Below are positions 31,641-40,070 of a stretch of DNA of 52,121 nt, in pieces. The translations under genes and the position numbers were made by a program. The DNA is from Frankia sp. AgB1.9 (GTDB lineage: Bacteria > Actinomycetota > Actinomycetes > Frankiales > Frankiaceae): the NCBI RefSeq assembly GCF_016786355.1, contig NZ_JADWYX010000062.1:1-52121 (forward strand). Reading direction: 5' to 3'. Under the pieces are notes generated by a model. It saw only the letters and a list, made by a program, of their open reading frames with translations. It was not told where the DNA came from and ran no database searches. Position 1 is the first letter of the stretch. Each line of letters opens with the position of its first letter.

Positions 31641-32384
31641 AAGGTCGCCGTCGTGACCGGCGGCGGTACGGGAATCGGCCGGGCCTCGGCGCTGGCGCTG
31701 GCCGAGTATGGCGCCGACGTGGTGCTCGCGGCACGCCGGCCGGAACCGCTGGCGGCCACCGCGCAGGAAATCGAGGATTCCGGCCAACGTGTCCTGGCCC
31801 TTTCCGCCGACGTGACGACGGCCGCGGAATGCCAACGGATCGTCGACGCGACCCTTGCCGAGTTCGGGCGGCTCGACATTCTCGTCAACTGCGCCGGCGG
31901 TGCGCAGACCAAGTCGATCAAGCGCTGGACCGAGGACGAGTGGCAGCAGGTGCTGGCCCTCAACCTCGGCTCCGTCTGGTTCCTGTCCCGCGCCGCCTCC
32001 GTGCCGATGCTGGCCCAGGGCAAGGGCGCGATCGTGAACATCTCCTCCGGCGCGAGCCTGCTCGGCATGCCCCAGGCCGCGCCCTACGGCGCGGCGAAGG
32101 CCGGCGTGAACAACCTGACCGCCTCGATGGCGGCGGCGTGGACCCCGCACGGAATCCGGGTCAACGCAATCGCCGTCGGCGCGGTCCGGGCCGCGTCGCT
32201 GACCGACGACGCCGCTCGGTACGGCCTGGACCCGGATGCGATCGGGCTGACGAACGGCTCCGGCCGGCTCGGCGAACCAGCGGAAATCGGCAGCGCCGTG
32301 CTGTTCTTCGCCTCCGACGCGGCGAGCTTCTGCTCCGGCCAGACGCTTTACGTCCACGGCGGCCCCGGCCCCGCGGGAATCTGA
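31548..32384 (+). CDS. SDR-family oxidoreductase, natural start missing
   Basis: Short-chain dehydrogenase. Real homology begins at about 31641 with GKVAVVTGGGTGIGR, continues with CAGG (NNAG variant), Ser in IVNISSGAS, Tyr/Lys in YGAAK, and ends near LYVHGG. The usual few residues before GKVA, plus a ribosome-binding site, are absent. The only in-frame start is ATG 31548 inside the P450 gene, which would add about 31 unrelated residues. I therefore think the gene was joined to the P450 by deletion or assembly error. If expressed, it could still bind NAD(P). It probably served as alcohol dehydrogenase for the P450 product. Confidence 0.82.
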   Translation: MGRISVWAPVSPASKGASLSKKCSDVSRPGGKVAVVTGGGTGIGRASALALAEYGADVVLAARRPEPLAATAQEIEDSGQRVLALSADVTTAAECQRIVDATLAEFGRLDILVNCAGGAQTKSIKRWTEDEWQQVLALNLGSVWFLSRAASVPMLAQGKGAIVNISSGASLLGMPQAAPYGAAKAGVNNLTASMAAAWTPHGIRVNAIAVGAVRAASLTDDAARYGLDPDAIGLTNGSGRLGEPAEIGSAVLFFASDAASFCSGQTLYVHGGPGPAGI

Positions 32385-32427
32385 CGAACCACCCTCGCGA
32401 CCACGGAGCCAGACCGTAAGGAGCACC

Positions 32428-33072
32428 GTGAGCAGCGAATCCGAGCTCGACGAGACCGGACCGCGAAGGAGCATTTCGATGGCACGAATCGCACCGCTGC
32501 CCCCGCGAGAATGGCCCGCTGACGTGGTCGGGGCGCTGACCGCGATCGACCCGACGACCCGGGGCCGGCCTGCTCCGGAGATGGACCGGCGGCCGTCCGG
32601 GCGGGACGCAATCGCGTCGCTCGCCCGCCACCCCGTGCTCGCCAAGGCATTTCTCCCGTTCAACGGCTACGCGCTGCTCGACACCGAGCTGCGGATCCGT
32701 GAGGTCGAGATCCTCATCCTGCGGGTCGCGGCGCGGCGCCAGTCCCGGTATCTGTGGGGCCAGCACATCTTCGCCGCCCGGGCCGCCGGCCTCACCGACG
32801 AGGAGGTCGCGCGGGTCGCCTACGGCCCGAACGCCCCGTTCCTGGAGCCGCTGGACGCCGCGCTCATCCGGGCCGTCGACGCGCTCGTCGACGACGGCGC
32901 CATCTCGGACGGCACCTGGGCCGAGCTCGCCGCCGAGCTCGACGAGCGGAAGCTGCTCGACATCCTGTTCGTCACCGGCTGCTACGAGACGATGGCCTGG
33001 ATGATGAACTCGCTCGACCTCGAACCCGACCCACGCATCCCGGAGTACCTGAAGAACCCTGTCGTCCCGTGA
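32428..33072 (+). CDS. carboxymuconolactone decarboxylase-family protein
   Basis: A 214-aa helical protein of the CMD/AhpD-like superfamily. LRIREVEILILRVAARRQSR, YLWGQHIFAARAAGLTDEEV and the C-terminal LLDILFVTGCYETMAWMMN match the fold. The redox CxxC of AhpD-type members is absent, since only one Cys is present. It is therefore closer to the decarboxylase/lyase-like members than to peroxidase partners. GTG 32428 follows AAGGAG by 4-5 nt; ATG 32480 is an alternative. It lies 43 bp after the SDR and may act in the same route. It is a common companion of ring-cleavage and terpene-degradation genes. Confidence 0.88.
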   Translation: MSSESELDETGPRRSISMARIAPLPPREWPADVVGALTAIDPTTRGRPAPEMDRRPSGRDAIASLARHPVLAKAFLPFNGYALLDTELRIREVEILILRVAARRQSRYLWGQHIFAARAAGLTDEEVARVAYGPNAPFLEPLDAALIRAVDALVDDGAISDGTWAELAAELDERKLLDILFVTGCYETMAWMMNSLDLEPDPRIPEYLKNPVVP

Positions 33073-33106
33073 GCGGCGCCGAGCCCGGGGGAGTGCCCGC
33101 GGCGGA

Positions 33107-33116
33107 AGGTATACCT
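33107..33116. promoter_or_regulatory. short palindrome before TetR gene
   Basis: AGGTATACCT is a perfect 10-bp palindrome centred 24 bp before the ATG of the next TetR gene and overlaps a TATACC that could be a -10. It would suit autorepression. Confidence 0.5.
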
Positions 33117-33135
33117 GGGTTGTGAGGGGTGCTGT

Positions 33136-33756
33136 ATGACGAGGCCGCGGCGGGTCGGTACCGAGACGTCGGCGAAGCGCGCCGACCTGCTGGACGCGGC
33201 CGAACGACTGATGCTGGCTGAGGGATATGCCGCCGTCACGTACCGGGTGGTGGCGGCCCAGGCCGGGATGACGCCGTCGCTGGTCCAGTACTACTTCCCG
33301 ACGCTGGACGAACTTTTCCTGGCACTGGTCCGGCGCCGGTCCGAGCAGACGGTCGGAGCGCTGGTCCGGGCGCTCGAGACCGACCAGCCGCTGCGGGCGA
33401 TCTGGGAGTTCGCCAACAACAGGACCGCGGCGGCTCTCATCGCGGAGCTCATGGCCCTCGCGAACCATCGCAAGGCGATCCGCTCCGAGATCGCCGCGGT
33501 GGGTGAGCAGGTCCGTGAGCTGACCCTGGCCGCGATGGCCAGGTCGGGCAACGACTACACCTCGCCGTTGGTACCGGTATCTCCCGAGATACTCGTCTTC
33601 CTCCTGACCAGCAGCCCGCGAATGATGCGCATGGAGCAGGCCGTCGGGATGTCGGGCTCACACACCGAGGTCGCCGACTTCCTCGCGGGCTACCTGGACA
33701 AGGTGGAGCCTTCGAGCACGCGCGGCACGGCGCCGGATTCCCCGACGCCGCGGTAG
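33136..33756 (+). CDS. TetR-family transcriptional regulator
   Basis: A 206-aa regulator. The HTH is clear: KRADLLDAAERLMLAEGYAA, then VTYRVVAAQAGMTPSLVQYYF. The ligand domain is helical with a polar C-terminal tail rich in Ser, Thr and Pro. It follows the CMD-family gene by 63 bp, separated by a 10-bp palindrome that may be its own operator. A strong hairpin after its stop ends this transcript. It may be the regulator that binds the large palindrome before the P450 gene; the evidence is position only. Confidence 0.92.
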   Translation: MTRPRRVGTETSAKRADLLDAAERLMLAEGYAAVTYRVVAAQAGMTPSLVQYYFPTLDELFLALVRRRSEQTVGALVRALETDQPLRAIWEFANNRTAAALIAELMALANHRKAIRSEIAAVGEQVRELTLAAMARSGNDYTSPLVPVSPEILVFLLTSSPRMMRMEQAVGMSGSHTEVADFLAGYLDKVEPSSTRGTAPDSPTPR

Positions 33757-33788
33757 CCCGTCGAGCAGGGATCGCCAGGTCGACGGGC
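33756..33788 (+). terminator. 9-bp stem hairpin after TetR gene
   Basis: GCCCGTCGA (33756-33764) and TCGACGGGC (33780-33788) are exact reverse complements with a 15-nt loop, starting in the last base of the stop codon. Confidence 0.6.
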
Positions 33789-33826
33789 GGTGTCCAGTCT
33801 CTGGATCGCGGGCACCGCTCCGGTCA

Positions 33827-33901
33827 TGATTGCCGTTTGGGCCCTGGGGTGGTCGCAGAAACCGTCCCGTTACGACCATGAGAGGGCCAAAACCGCGATC
33901 A
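33827..33901. repeat. dispersed palindromic element, copy 3
   Basis: Starts TGATTGCCGTTTGGGCCC and ends GGGCCAAAACCGCGATCA, about 75 bp. It shares the AAACCGTCCCGTTACGACCA centre seen in other copies. It lies between a plus-strand TetR gene and the convergent TetR at 34001. Confidence 0.85.
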
Positions 33902-34000
33902 AGGCCACGCGCAGGCAGGCTCTGCCGAACAGGCCAGCAGGGTCCAGTGGGGAGCGACGACGGCGATCTTGTCGGCGGCCCGGCTCGCGCTGGCCCGGCG

Positions 34001-34600
34001 CTAGGCCGCTGGCTGGGGGCGGGCGGCGAGTCCTTCGACGAGGAGGGTCAGGAGCCGGTCGTCGGGGTTGACGGTGCGGCCGGCCTGCCGGGCGGCCCAG
34101 GCCATCGCGTAGGCCGTGGCGATGAGCTCGCCCGGGTCGAGGTCGGCGCGGATCGCGCCGGAACGCTGGGCCCGGGCCAGCAGGTCGGCGGCGGCGGTGC
34201 GCAGGCCGTCGCAGGAGTGGTGCAGGCTGGAGTCGGGATCGTGCAGCGCTCGCAGGACGGAGGCGGGCAGGCCGTCGTAGCGGGTGGACGCCGCGGCCAG
34301 CTCCCCGATCCAGACGACGAGGGCCTGACCGGGGTCGGCGGCGGTGAGCAGGTCGGCCGCTCGGGCGCGCAGCGTGTCGAACCCGTCCCGCAGCAGTGCT
34401 TCCAGTAGCGACTCTCGGGTCGGGAAGTGCCGGTACAGGGTCGCGATGCTGACGCCGGCCCGGCGGGCGACCTCCCGTAGCGAGGCGTCGGTTCCCTGGT
34501 CCGCGAACGTCGCCCGGGCCGCGGCCAGCAGGTGCTCGTGGCTGCGCCGGCCGTCGGCCCGAACGGGAAGCGCGACGTGTCGAGGGGGCGCCTCATCCAT
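34001..34600 (-). CDS. TetR-family transcriptional regulator
   Basis: A 199-aa regulator. HTH: EHLLAAARATFADQGTDAS, LREVARRAGVSIATLYRHF, PTRESLLEALL. The ligand domain has the SBP-like pattern of the TetR_C_49 type seen with oxidoreductase genes (LTAADPGQALVVWIGELAAA). ATG 34600 follows AAGAGGA by 7 nt; a more distal start would lack a ribosome-binding site. It is divergent from the crotonase-like gene, with 121 bp between starts holding a promoter and a long dyad, so it probably controls that gene. Confidence 0.93.
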   Translation of the reverse strand: MDEAPPRHVALPVRADGRRSHEHLLAAARATFADQGTDASLREVARRAGVSIATLYRHFPTRESLLEALLRDGFDTLRARAADLLTAADPGQALVVWIGELAAASTRYDGLPASVLRALHDPDSSLHHSCDGLRTAAADLLARAQRSGAIRADLDPGELIATAYAMAWAARQAGRTVNPDDRLLTLLVEGLAARPQPAA

Positions 34601-34624
34601 CACAGGGTCCTCTTCCCGGAGTCT

Positions 34625-34671
34625 TGCTAAGCGAAGCACCGCTACGCATAATGGGAGCACCGCTTCGGTTA
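34625..34671 (+). promoter_or_regulatory. promoter and dyad between TetR and crotonase-like gene
   Basis: TTGCTA (34625-34630) and CATAAT (34647-34652) are 16 bp apart, reading toward the crotonase-like gene. TAAGCGAAGC (34628-34637) and GCTTCGGTTA (34662-34671) form a 9-of-10 dyad across it, and CACCGCT occurs twice in direct orientation. This suits repression by the divergent TetR. Confidence 0.5.
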
Positions 34672-34721
34672 TGGCCCGAGGCTACTCCGGTGCCCCCACC
34701 AGCGCGTGAGGTGATCTTTCT

Positions 34722-35567
34722 ATGCCGCAGGAACTCGACGAGTGGCATGCCCAGGCCGGCGGCTATGTGCCACGGCCGAGCTTCGAGGTCTACGCCGAGA
34801 AGTACGCCGAGTATTTCGTCATGCACCGCCGCGACGGGATCCTCGAACTACGGATGCACACCGACGGCGGCCCGGCTCGGTTCGACTTCGCCGTCCACAA
34901 CGCCTGGGCCCAGGCGTGGCAGGAGATCGGCAACGACCCCGACAACGAGGTGCTGATCATCACCGGGACCGGCGACCAGTGGCTCGGGGTCCCCGACCCC
35001 GTCGCGACCGACCCCGCGGCGGCGGCAGCCAGGCTCAGGCAGGGCGCGCGTCCCAGGGACTTCGCCTACGAGCACACCTACTACGACGCGACCAAGCTGC
35101 TGGAGAACTTCGTCTTCGGCATCGAGATCCCGACCATCGCGGCCATCAACGGACCCAGCGTCGCCCATACCGAATTCGCCCTGCTCTGCGACATCACCCT
35201 GGCATCGACGTCCGCCACCATCATCGACCCGCATTTCCTGGTCGGCGCCGCGCCCGGCGACGGGCAGCAGCTCACCCTCCAGGAGCTCATCGGCACAAAG
35301 CGAGCGGCCTACCACCTCTACACGGGCCAGCCCATCGGCGCCCAACAGGCGCTTGAGCTCGGTCTGGTCAACGAGGTGCTCTCCGCCGACCGTCTGCTGC
35401 CCCGCGCCTGGGAACTCGCCGAAGCCATCATGAAGGCGCCCCGCGCCGCCCGCCGCCTCACCCACGCCATCGCCCAGCGCCCGTGGAAACGCCGTCTCGT
35501 CCAGGACCTCGGCTTCGGCCTCGCCCACCAGATGTTCGGCATGCGGGCCGACGGCCTCGTCGGCTAG
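34722..35567 (+). CDS. crotonase-superfamily protein, 6-oxocamphor hydrolase-like
   Basis: A 281-aa enoyl-CoA hydratase-fold protein. It resembles 6-oxocamphor hydrolase, which cleaves a C-C bond in a bicyclic beta-diketone without CoA. Matching blocks as I recall that family: IITGTGD, IEIPTIAAINGP, PHFLVG, PGDG, LYTGQPI, LGLVNEVLS, LLPRAWELAE and GLAHQMF. Residues His149, His171 and Asp180 have nearly the spacing of that enzyme's catalytic His122, His145 and Asp154. ATG 34722 follows AGGTGA by 9 nt. A TetR gene is divergent, and an alcohol dehydrogenase follows. An ordinary enoyl-CoA hydratase is the alternative, but the CoA-hydratase Glu pair is not evident. Confidence 0.82.
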   Translation: MPQELDEWHAQAGGYVPRPSFEVYAEKYAEYFVMHRRDGILELRMHTDGGPARFDFAVHNAWAQAWQEIGNDPDNEVLIITGTGDQWLGVPDPVATDPAAAAARLRQGARPRDFAYEHTYYDATKLLENFVFGIEIPTIAAINGPSVAHTEFALLCDITLASTSATIIDPHFLVGAAPGDGQQLTLQELIGTKRAAYHLYTGQPIGAQQALELGLVNEVLSADRLLPRAWELAEAIMKAPRAARRLTHAIAQRPWKRRLVQDLGFGLAHQMFGMRADGLVG

Positions 35568-35607
35568 GCCCGCATCTGACAAGGTCGGCCTCGTCCCGAG
35601 ACCGGCA

Positions 35608-35682
35608 AGATCGCTGTTTGCACCCTCGCGTGGCTGTAACCGAGGCGGTTTTGTGACCATGGGAGGGCCCAAACCGCGATCA
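35608..35682. repeat. dispersed palindromic element, copy 4
   Basis: Starts AGATCGCTGTTTGCACCCTC and ends GAGGGCCCAAACCGCGATCA, about 75 bp. It lies 41 bp after the stop of the crotonase-like gene. The rest of 35683-35815 shows nothing definite. Confidence 0.85.
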
Positions 35683-35815
35683 AGCGACGGGTCGACTTCG
35701 GCGGACCCGGCACTGGGCCGGGCTGGACCCGGCTTGCGCGTGCCGGCGGCCAGCGCGCCGGCGTTCGAGGCCGTACCGCATGTTCCCGCCTCCCCGGGCC
35801 GGGAAGAGGTAGGCC

Positions 35816-36859
35816 ATGCCGACGCAGACGTCCGCCAAGCTGTTGACCTTCCGGTCCGCCCAGGTCGCCGAGCCCGGCGGCCCGTTCAGCATCGTCAGGA
35901 GTGAGCTGCCGGAGCCCGGACGGGGCCACGTCCGTCTCACCGTCGAGGCCTGTGGCGTCTGCCGCTCGGACTCCGGGTTCGTCGACGCCGCGTTCCCCGG
36001 TGTGTCGTTCCCCCTGGTGACCGGGCACGAGATCGCTGGACGCATCGACGCGGTCGGCGACGACGTCGAAGGCTGGAGCACGGGTGAACGCGTGGCCGTC
36101 GGCTGGTTCGGCGGGAACTGTGGTTTCTGCGTCGCCTGCCGGGAGGGCGACTTCATCCACTGCGCGCTCATGCAGGTTCCCGGCTGGGCCTACCCGGGCG
36201 GCTACGCCGAGGCCGTCGTCGTTCCCACCTCCGCGCTGGCCCGCATCCCCGACGGGCTCACCGCCGTCGAGGCGGCGCCGATGGGCTGTGCCGGCGTGAC
36301 CACGTTCAACGCGCTGCGGCGCAGCCCAGCCGGGCCGGGTGACCTGGTCGCCGTGCTGGGGGTGGGCGGGCTCGGCCACCTGGGCGTGCAGTTCGCCGCG
36401 AAGCTCGGCTTCGAGACCGTGGCCATCGCCCGGGGCCCGGACAAGGGGCACATGGCCAGGAAGCTCGGCGCCCACCACTACCTCGACAGCAACACCGGCG
36501 ACGTGGCCAAGCGGCTGCAGGCGCTGGGCGGCGCGAAGGTCGTGCTGGCCACCGCGGCCAGCTCCGAGGCCATGAGCGCCACCATCGACGGCCTGCGCCA
36601 CAACGGCGAGCTCACCGTCATCGGTGTCACGCCGAAGCCGATCCAGGTCAGCCCGCTCCAGCTCATCGGGAACAGCAGGTCCGTGCACGGCCACCCGTCC
36701 GGTACGGCCCGGGATGTCGAGGAGACCATGCGGTTCGCCGTGCTCACCGGAGTCCGGGCGATGACGGAGACCCGCCCGTTGGACGAGGCCGACGCGGCCT
36801 ACCACCGCATGCTGTCCGGTGACGCCCGCTACCGCATGGTCCTCACCACCGGCCTGTGA
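35816..36859 (+). CDS. zinc-dependent alcohol dehydrogenase
   Basis: Medium-chain dehydrogenase of 347 aa. Catalytic zinc ligands Cys49 in CGVCRSD and His71 in GHE; structural zinc Cys102, Cys105, Cys108 and Cys116 in NCGFCVACREGDFIHC. Cofactor fold GVGGLGHLGVQ. It oxidises alcohols or reduces aldehydes/ketones with NAD(P). ATG 35816 follows AAGAGGTAGG. A palindromic repeat separates it from the crotonase-like gene, so it may have its own promoter. It could link to the nearby P450/crotonase route. Confidence 0.94.
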   Translation: MPTQTSAKLLTFRSAQVAEPGGPFSIVRSELPEPGRGHVRLTVEACGVCRSDSGFVDAAFPGVSFPLVTGHEIAGRIDAVGDDVEGWSTGERVAVGWFGGNCGFCVACREGDFIHCALMQVPGWAYPGGYAEAVVVPTSALARIPDGLTAVEAAPMGCAGVTTFNALRRSPAGPGDLVAVLGVGGLGHLGVQFAAKLGFETVAIARGPDKGHMARKLGAHHYLDSNTGDVAKRLQALGGAKVVLATAASSEAMSATIDGLRHNGELTVIGVTPKPIQVSPLQLIGNSRSVHGHPSGTARDVEETMRFAVLTGVRAMTETRPLDEADAAYHRMLSGDARYRMVLTTGL

Positions 36860-36938
36860 CAGCCGGCCTTGACGACGCCTCTCGCCCTCGTCACATGGCG
36901 ATATCGACTACCGATGTGCGAGTCGACCTTCTCAGATT

Positions 36939-39635
36939 TCAGGAGCCGATGGCCGCGAGGGCCATCTTTTCTTTCGCCACGCGTGGATGATCCGAGCCAA
37001 ACCTATTCTCAAGTATAAAAACGGCTCGCTTCAGGTATCGCCTGGCGTCGTCTTTGTTGCCGATCTGATCTGACACGTGACCGAGTCGTGCCAGTGTAGA
37101 AGCGACCCATGGATGACTTTTCCCGTACACTCTCTCGTCGATATCGAGAGCGCGATCGAGAAGATTCTTCGCATAGCCGAAGTCTGCCATCTGGATCGGT
37201 ATGGAACTTAGGCTTACCAGCGACGCTGCCACCCACGGATGAGTCGGGCCAAAGGTCTGCTCGCGAATTTTAAGAGCGCGTTCGAATGCGAGGCCGGCCT
37301 CGTCCAGGCGCCCTAGGTCCAGTAGTACGCGACCGATATGAATCAAAGCGGCCGCGACCCACGGGTGATCGGGTCCGTAGACCTGTTCGTCGATCCTCAA
37401 TGCTTGCTCCAGGAGATCTCTCGACCGCTCTAGCTCTCCTAGGACGCGCAGCACGCCGCCGAGGTGTACCAAAGCTGTTGCGACTCTCGGATGCTTACCT
37501 CCGTAGGTTGAGAGCGCAATGCCAAGTGCCCTCTCATGAAGGGTCCGGGCGTGTCCGTATTCCCCGATATCCCGCAGCATGAAACCATGGCTCATCAGGA
37601 CATCTGCTACATCCGGATGATGTGGACCCAAAGATCCTTCCCGAATTCTGACTGCCCTCTCCAGGGCATCGCAAGCGGCCTGTGATTCTCCACTGTCACG
37701 CAGTGCGTGGCCAAGGAAAAGCAACGCGTCGGCAACTAGTAGACTTTCTGGACCACAGCATTCCTCGCGAATCACCAATGCTTGCTCCACGCACCGTCGA
37801 GCGGCAAGGGGTCTCCCTTGGTCGCGCAATACACGACCCAGATTGACAAGAATTTCAGCGCCCAGGAGGTCCGTCGATTCGCTCGTGTTCTCGACCAGCT
37901 TCAATGCCTGCTCCAGCAGGCGGGAGGACGCTTCGAGATCGGCGCGGTCGTGGAGGTATACTGCGGCGCAGTTTGACAACCTTGCAGCCGTCAATGGATC
38001 ATGGGCAAGGTCTCTGTGCCGGGTCAGTACCAGCACATGCGGAAGCAGATCTTGCCACCGTGCCCATATCTCATTTTTGCTCAGTGAGTCATTGGGTACA
38101 GAAGAAATGATCGTTTCGCCGGCCGAGGAGGCGGTGTCCAGCCGCTCTCTATGGCTCATTCGCTCACGCGTGGCGATCTGCACCATGCGGTGTATCTGCA
38201 GTCCATTGGACAGTCGGGTCGCAAGACCGTAGCGAACCAGCACTCCTACTATCTCGAAGGTCGCAATCTCGCAGGCGAGTGTCGGCGTGTGATCGATGAA
38301 TGATGGATCGACGCTTTTTGCCAGCAGACTCAAAGGAATCGTTGTAGGCGCCAGGAAAGCGCACACCTGAAGCAGGTGCAGTGCGGCGGGGTTCATGTCT
38401 CGCAAGCGGTCCAGGGATAGCGACCACACCGTGTCGAGATTCCAGGGGTAGCCGTCGACATTGCCTCGCGTCAACAACTCCGCTGATTGCGTCCTAAAGA
38501 TATCGAGATAACGGTTTGGTGTGATGGTCGTTTCCTCGATATAAGAAGATGCCTGTTCGAGCGCTAGAGGAAGATCGCCGAGTTCCGCGGCCAAGACCTC
38601 GGCCGTGTGTGAGTCGATCTCCGGTATGCGTCTCAATAGTAGCTGTGTGGCTTCGTCTCGTGAAAGAATGCCGACGTCCACACGTCGGCCAAAGCTACTC
38701 CAGCGTGGGTTCCTCGACGTCACGATGATCCTACCGGAGCCGGCCATTAGATTGTTCCGGATGTCAGACGGCTGCTCGGCATTGTCAAATACAATGAGCC
38801 AGTCGTGGCGGCGACGGAGTTCATCGCGCACTGCTTCCGCGGACTGGCTTACGTCACTGCGATCAACTAGGCCCAGGTAAGTGGCCAGGGATGTCAGGTG
38901 CTCGTTAATAAGCTCGGGCTGCTCAGCAGACACCCACCAAACGATCGCATATTCGGATGCGTACCGGTAGCAGTATTCGATGGCGAGGTTCGTCTTACCC
39001 ACCCCTCCCATTCCGCACAGAGCGACCGCATATTGCCTGTCTCTCGTCAAGGCAAGACAGAGTGCATCAAGGTGGGAATCGCGTCCCACAAAATTTGGAT
39101 TCCTTGGTGGGACGTTCCAGACCGATGGTAGATTAGATACCCACTTTGGCCCACCCTTCGTGTTGACGGCGGAGGGCGGAAACTGGGGTGCCTTTGAAGG
39201 CTTTGAGCGGCCCTGGGGATGCAGTTGGACCGCAGATAGCAGGCGATGGCGAGCGTCTTTCTCCGAGAGACCGAACAGATCCAAGGGTACGATCTGATCC
39301 AGGGATGTCGAAGGTAGGTCTGCCGTTGTCTTCAATGCTAGCAGTTTGTTCCCCAACCCAAGTGGGTCCTTTGTCCAAGCTGAGAGCCACTCGAACCTTC
39401 CGACCTCAGAAGCAAGATACGCGTCAGTTATGATCGAAATAGTCTGGCGCGCGACAGAAGCATGCCTGTACAGCCACTCGGCCCTATTGCTTCCAGGCAA
39501 CAGATCCCATGCCTCGATGAGGACGCGGTATCCCACATCTTCGAGTTGCCAGGCAACCCATTCGCCCCAGGTTCGGTCAGCTGGCGCGTAAGACACCAAA
39601 AAGTCCCACTCAGGGAATTTCCCCGGCGCTTGCAC
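36939..39635 (-). CDS. TIR-NB-ARC-TPR STAND protein
   Basis: An 898-aa signal-transduction NTPase. N-terminal TIR-like domain about 8-140 (WDFLVSYAPADRTWGEWVA, IEAWDLLPGSN). NB-ARC about 175-500: P-loop GMGGVGKT (208-215), Walker B WLIVFDN (279-285), GDLPLALE (353-360), and MHD-like IHRMVQ (481-486). Then 7-8 kinesin-light-chain-type TPRs of 42 residues from about 560, each with GPDHPWVA-like spacing. GTG 39635 is the furthest start and has no strong ribosome-binding site. Bacterial TIR-STAND proteins often work in phage defence by NAD+ loss; FxSxx-system relatives have the same layout, but no other gene of that system is nearby. Composition is clearly less GC-rich than the flanks, a sign of transfer. 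Confidence 0.9.
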   Translation of the reverse strand: MQAPGKFPEWDFLVSYAPADRTWGEWVAWQLEDVGYRVLIEAWDLLPGSNRAEWLYRHASVARQTISIITDAYLASEVGRFEWLSAWTKDPLGLGNKLLALKTTADLPSTSLDQIVPLDLFGLSEKDARHRLLSAVQLHPQGRSKPSKAPQFPPSAVNTKGGPKWVSNLPSVWNVPPRNPNFVGRDSHLDALCLALTRDRQYAVALCGMGGVGKTNLAIEYCYRYASEYAIVWWVSAEQPELINEHLTSLATYLGLVDRSDVSQSAEAVRDELRRRHDWLIVFDNAEQPSDIRNNLMAGSGRIIVTSRNPRWSSFGRRVDVGILSRDEATQLLLRRIPEIDSHTAEVLAAELGDLPLALEQASSYIEETTITPNRYLDIFRTQSAELLTRGNVDGYPWNLDTVWSLSLDRLRDMNPAALHLLQVCAFLAPTTIPLSLLAKSVDPSFIDHTPTLACEIATFEIVGVLVRYGLATRLSNGLQIHRMVQIATRERMSHRERLDTASSAGETIISSVPNDSLSKNEIWARWQDLLPHVLVLTRHRDLAHDPLTAARLSNCAAVYLHDRADLEASSRLLEQALKLVENTSESTDLLGAEILVNLGRVLRDQGRPLAARRCVEQALVIREECCGPESLLVADALLFLGHALRDSGESQAACDALERAVRIREGSLGPHHPDVADVLMSHGFMLRDIGEYGHARTLHERALGIALSTYGGKHPRVATALVHLGGVLRVLGELERSRDLLEQALRIDEQVYGPDHPWVAAALIHIGRVLLDLGRLDEAGLAFERALKIREQTFGPTHPWVAASLVSLSSIPIQMADFGYAKNLLDRALDIDERVYGKSHPWVASTLARLGHVSDQIGNKDDARRYLKRAVFILENRFGSDHPRVAKEKMALAAIGS

Positions 39636-40070
39636 GCGGTCATGGTCCCATCGACTGACGCTGCCGACGAGAGCCGGGGGAGCAAGTGTGGCGCAGATAT
39701 CAGTCAGACGCTCAGATGCCGAGTTAGGGAGGATTGGTGCTCATTCGCCGGCACCTGCCTCGCGGACGTGACTCCTGAGCAAGGAAAATGTGCCTAGGAC
39801 ACCTGGACATCAGGCAGGAGGCTGCCTGAACCGCCTCGCCGCGTGTCAGCGATTCGGTCTCGTGAGGAGATGACGTGAACGGATGCCTTCCGCTGAGCTA
39901 CCGGCGCACCGCCATGCGTCGCGCAGCGCTGCGGTCGGCCCTGATCCGCGGCGCTGCCCGTCCCGCGCGCCGAGAAATACCGCCATGTGACGGAAGCCGA
40001 GCGTCCCCGCGCCCGGCTAGCTTCCGTGTTGGAGGTGGCCGTACTCGCGGCGGCCCCGCGTAGGAGATGA
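39636..40070. other. intergenic region after the TIR-STAND gene start
   Basis: This 435-bp stretch between divergent genes shows a rise from the low-GC sequence of the STAND gene to normal GC. It holds the dyad at 39810-39829. A 62-codon frame from GTG 39875 with an AGGAG site runs to a stop just before the SDR gene, but its Arg-rich sequence looks like noise, so I do not call it. Confidence 0.4.
39810..39829. promoter_or_regulatory. 8-bp inverted repeat upstream of SDR
   Basis: TCAGGCAG-GAGG-CTGCCTGA is a perfect dyad with a 4-bp centre, lying between the divergent STAND and SDR genes. It could be an operator or a short hairpin. Confidence 0.45.

Noticed and set aside
32428..33072. AhpD-like peroxidase partner
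   Set aside because: The CxxC active site is missing, so only the CMD superfamily is named.
36939..39635. Assignment to the FxSxx-COOH peptide system (FxsT)
   Set aside because: Domain order fits, but no radical SAM or FxSxx precursor gene is nearby, so only the general STAND type is stated.
39875..40063. 62-codon frame with AGGAG site just before the SDR
   Set aside because: Arg-rich sequence typical of noise; only the ribosome-binding site supports it.
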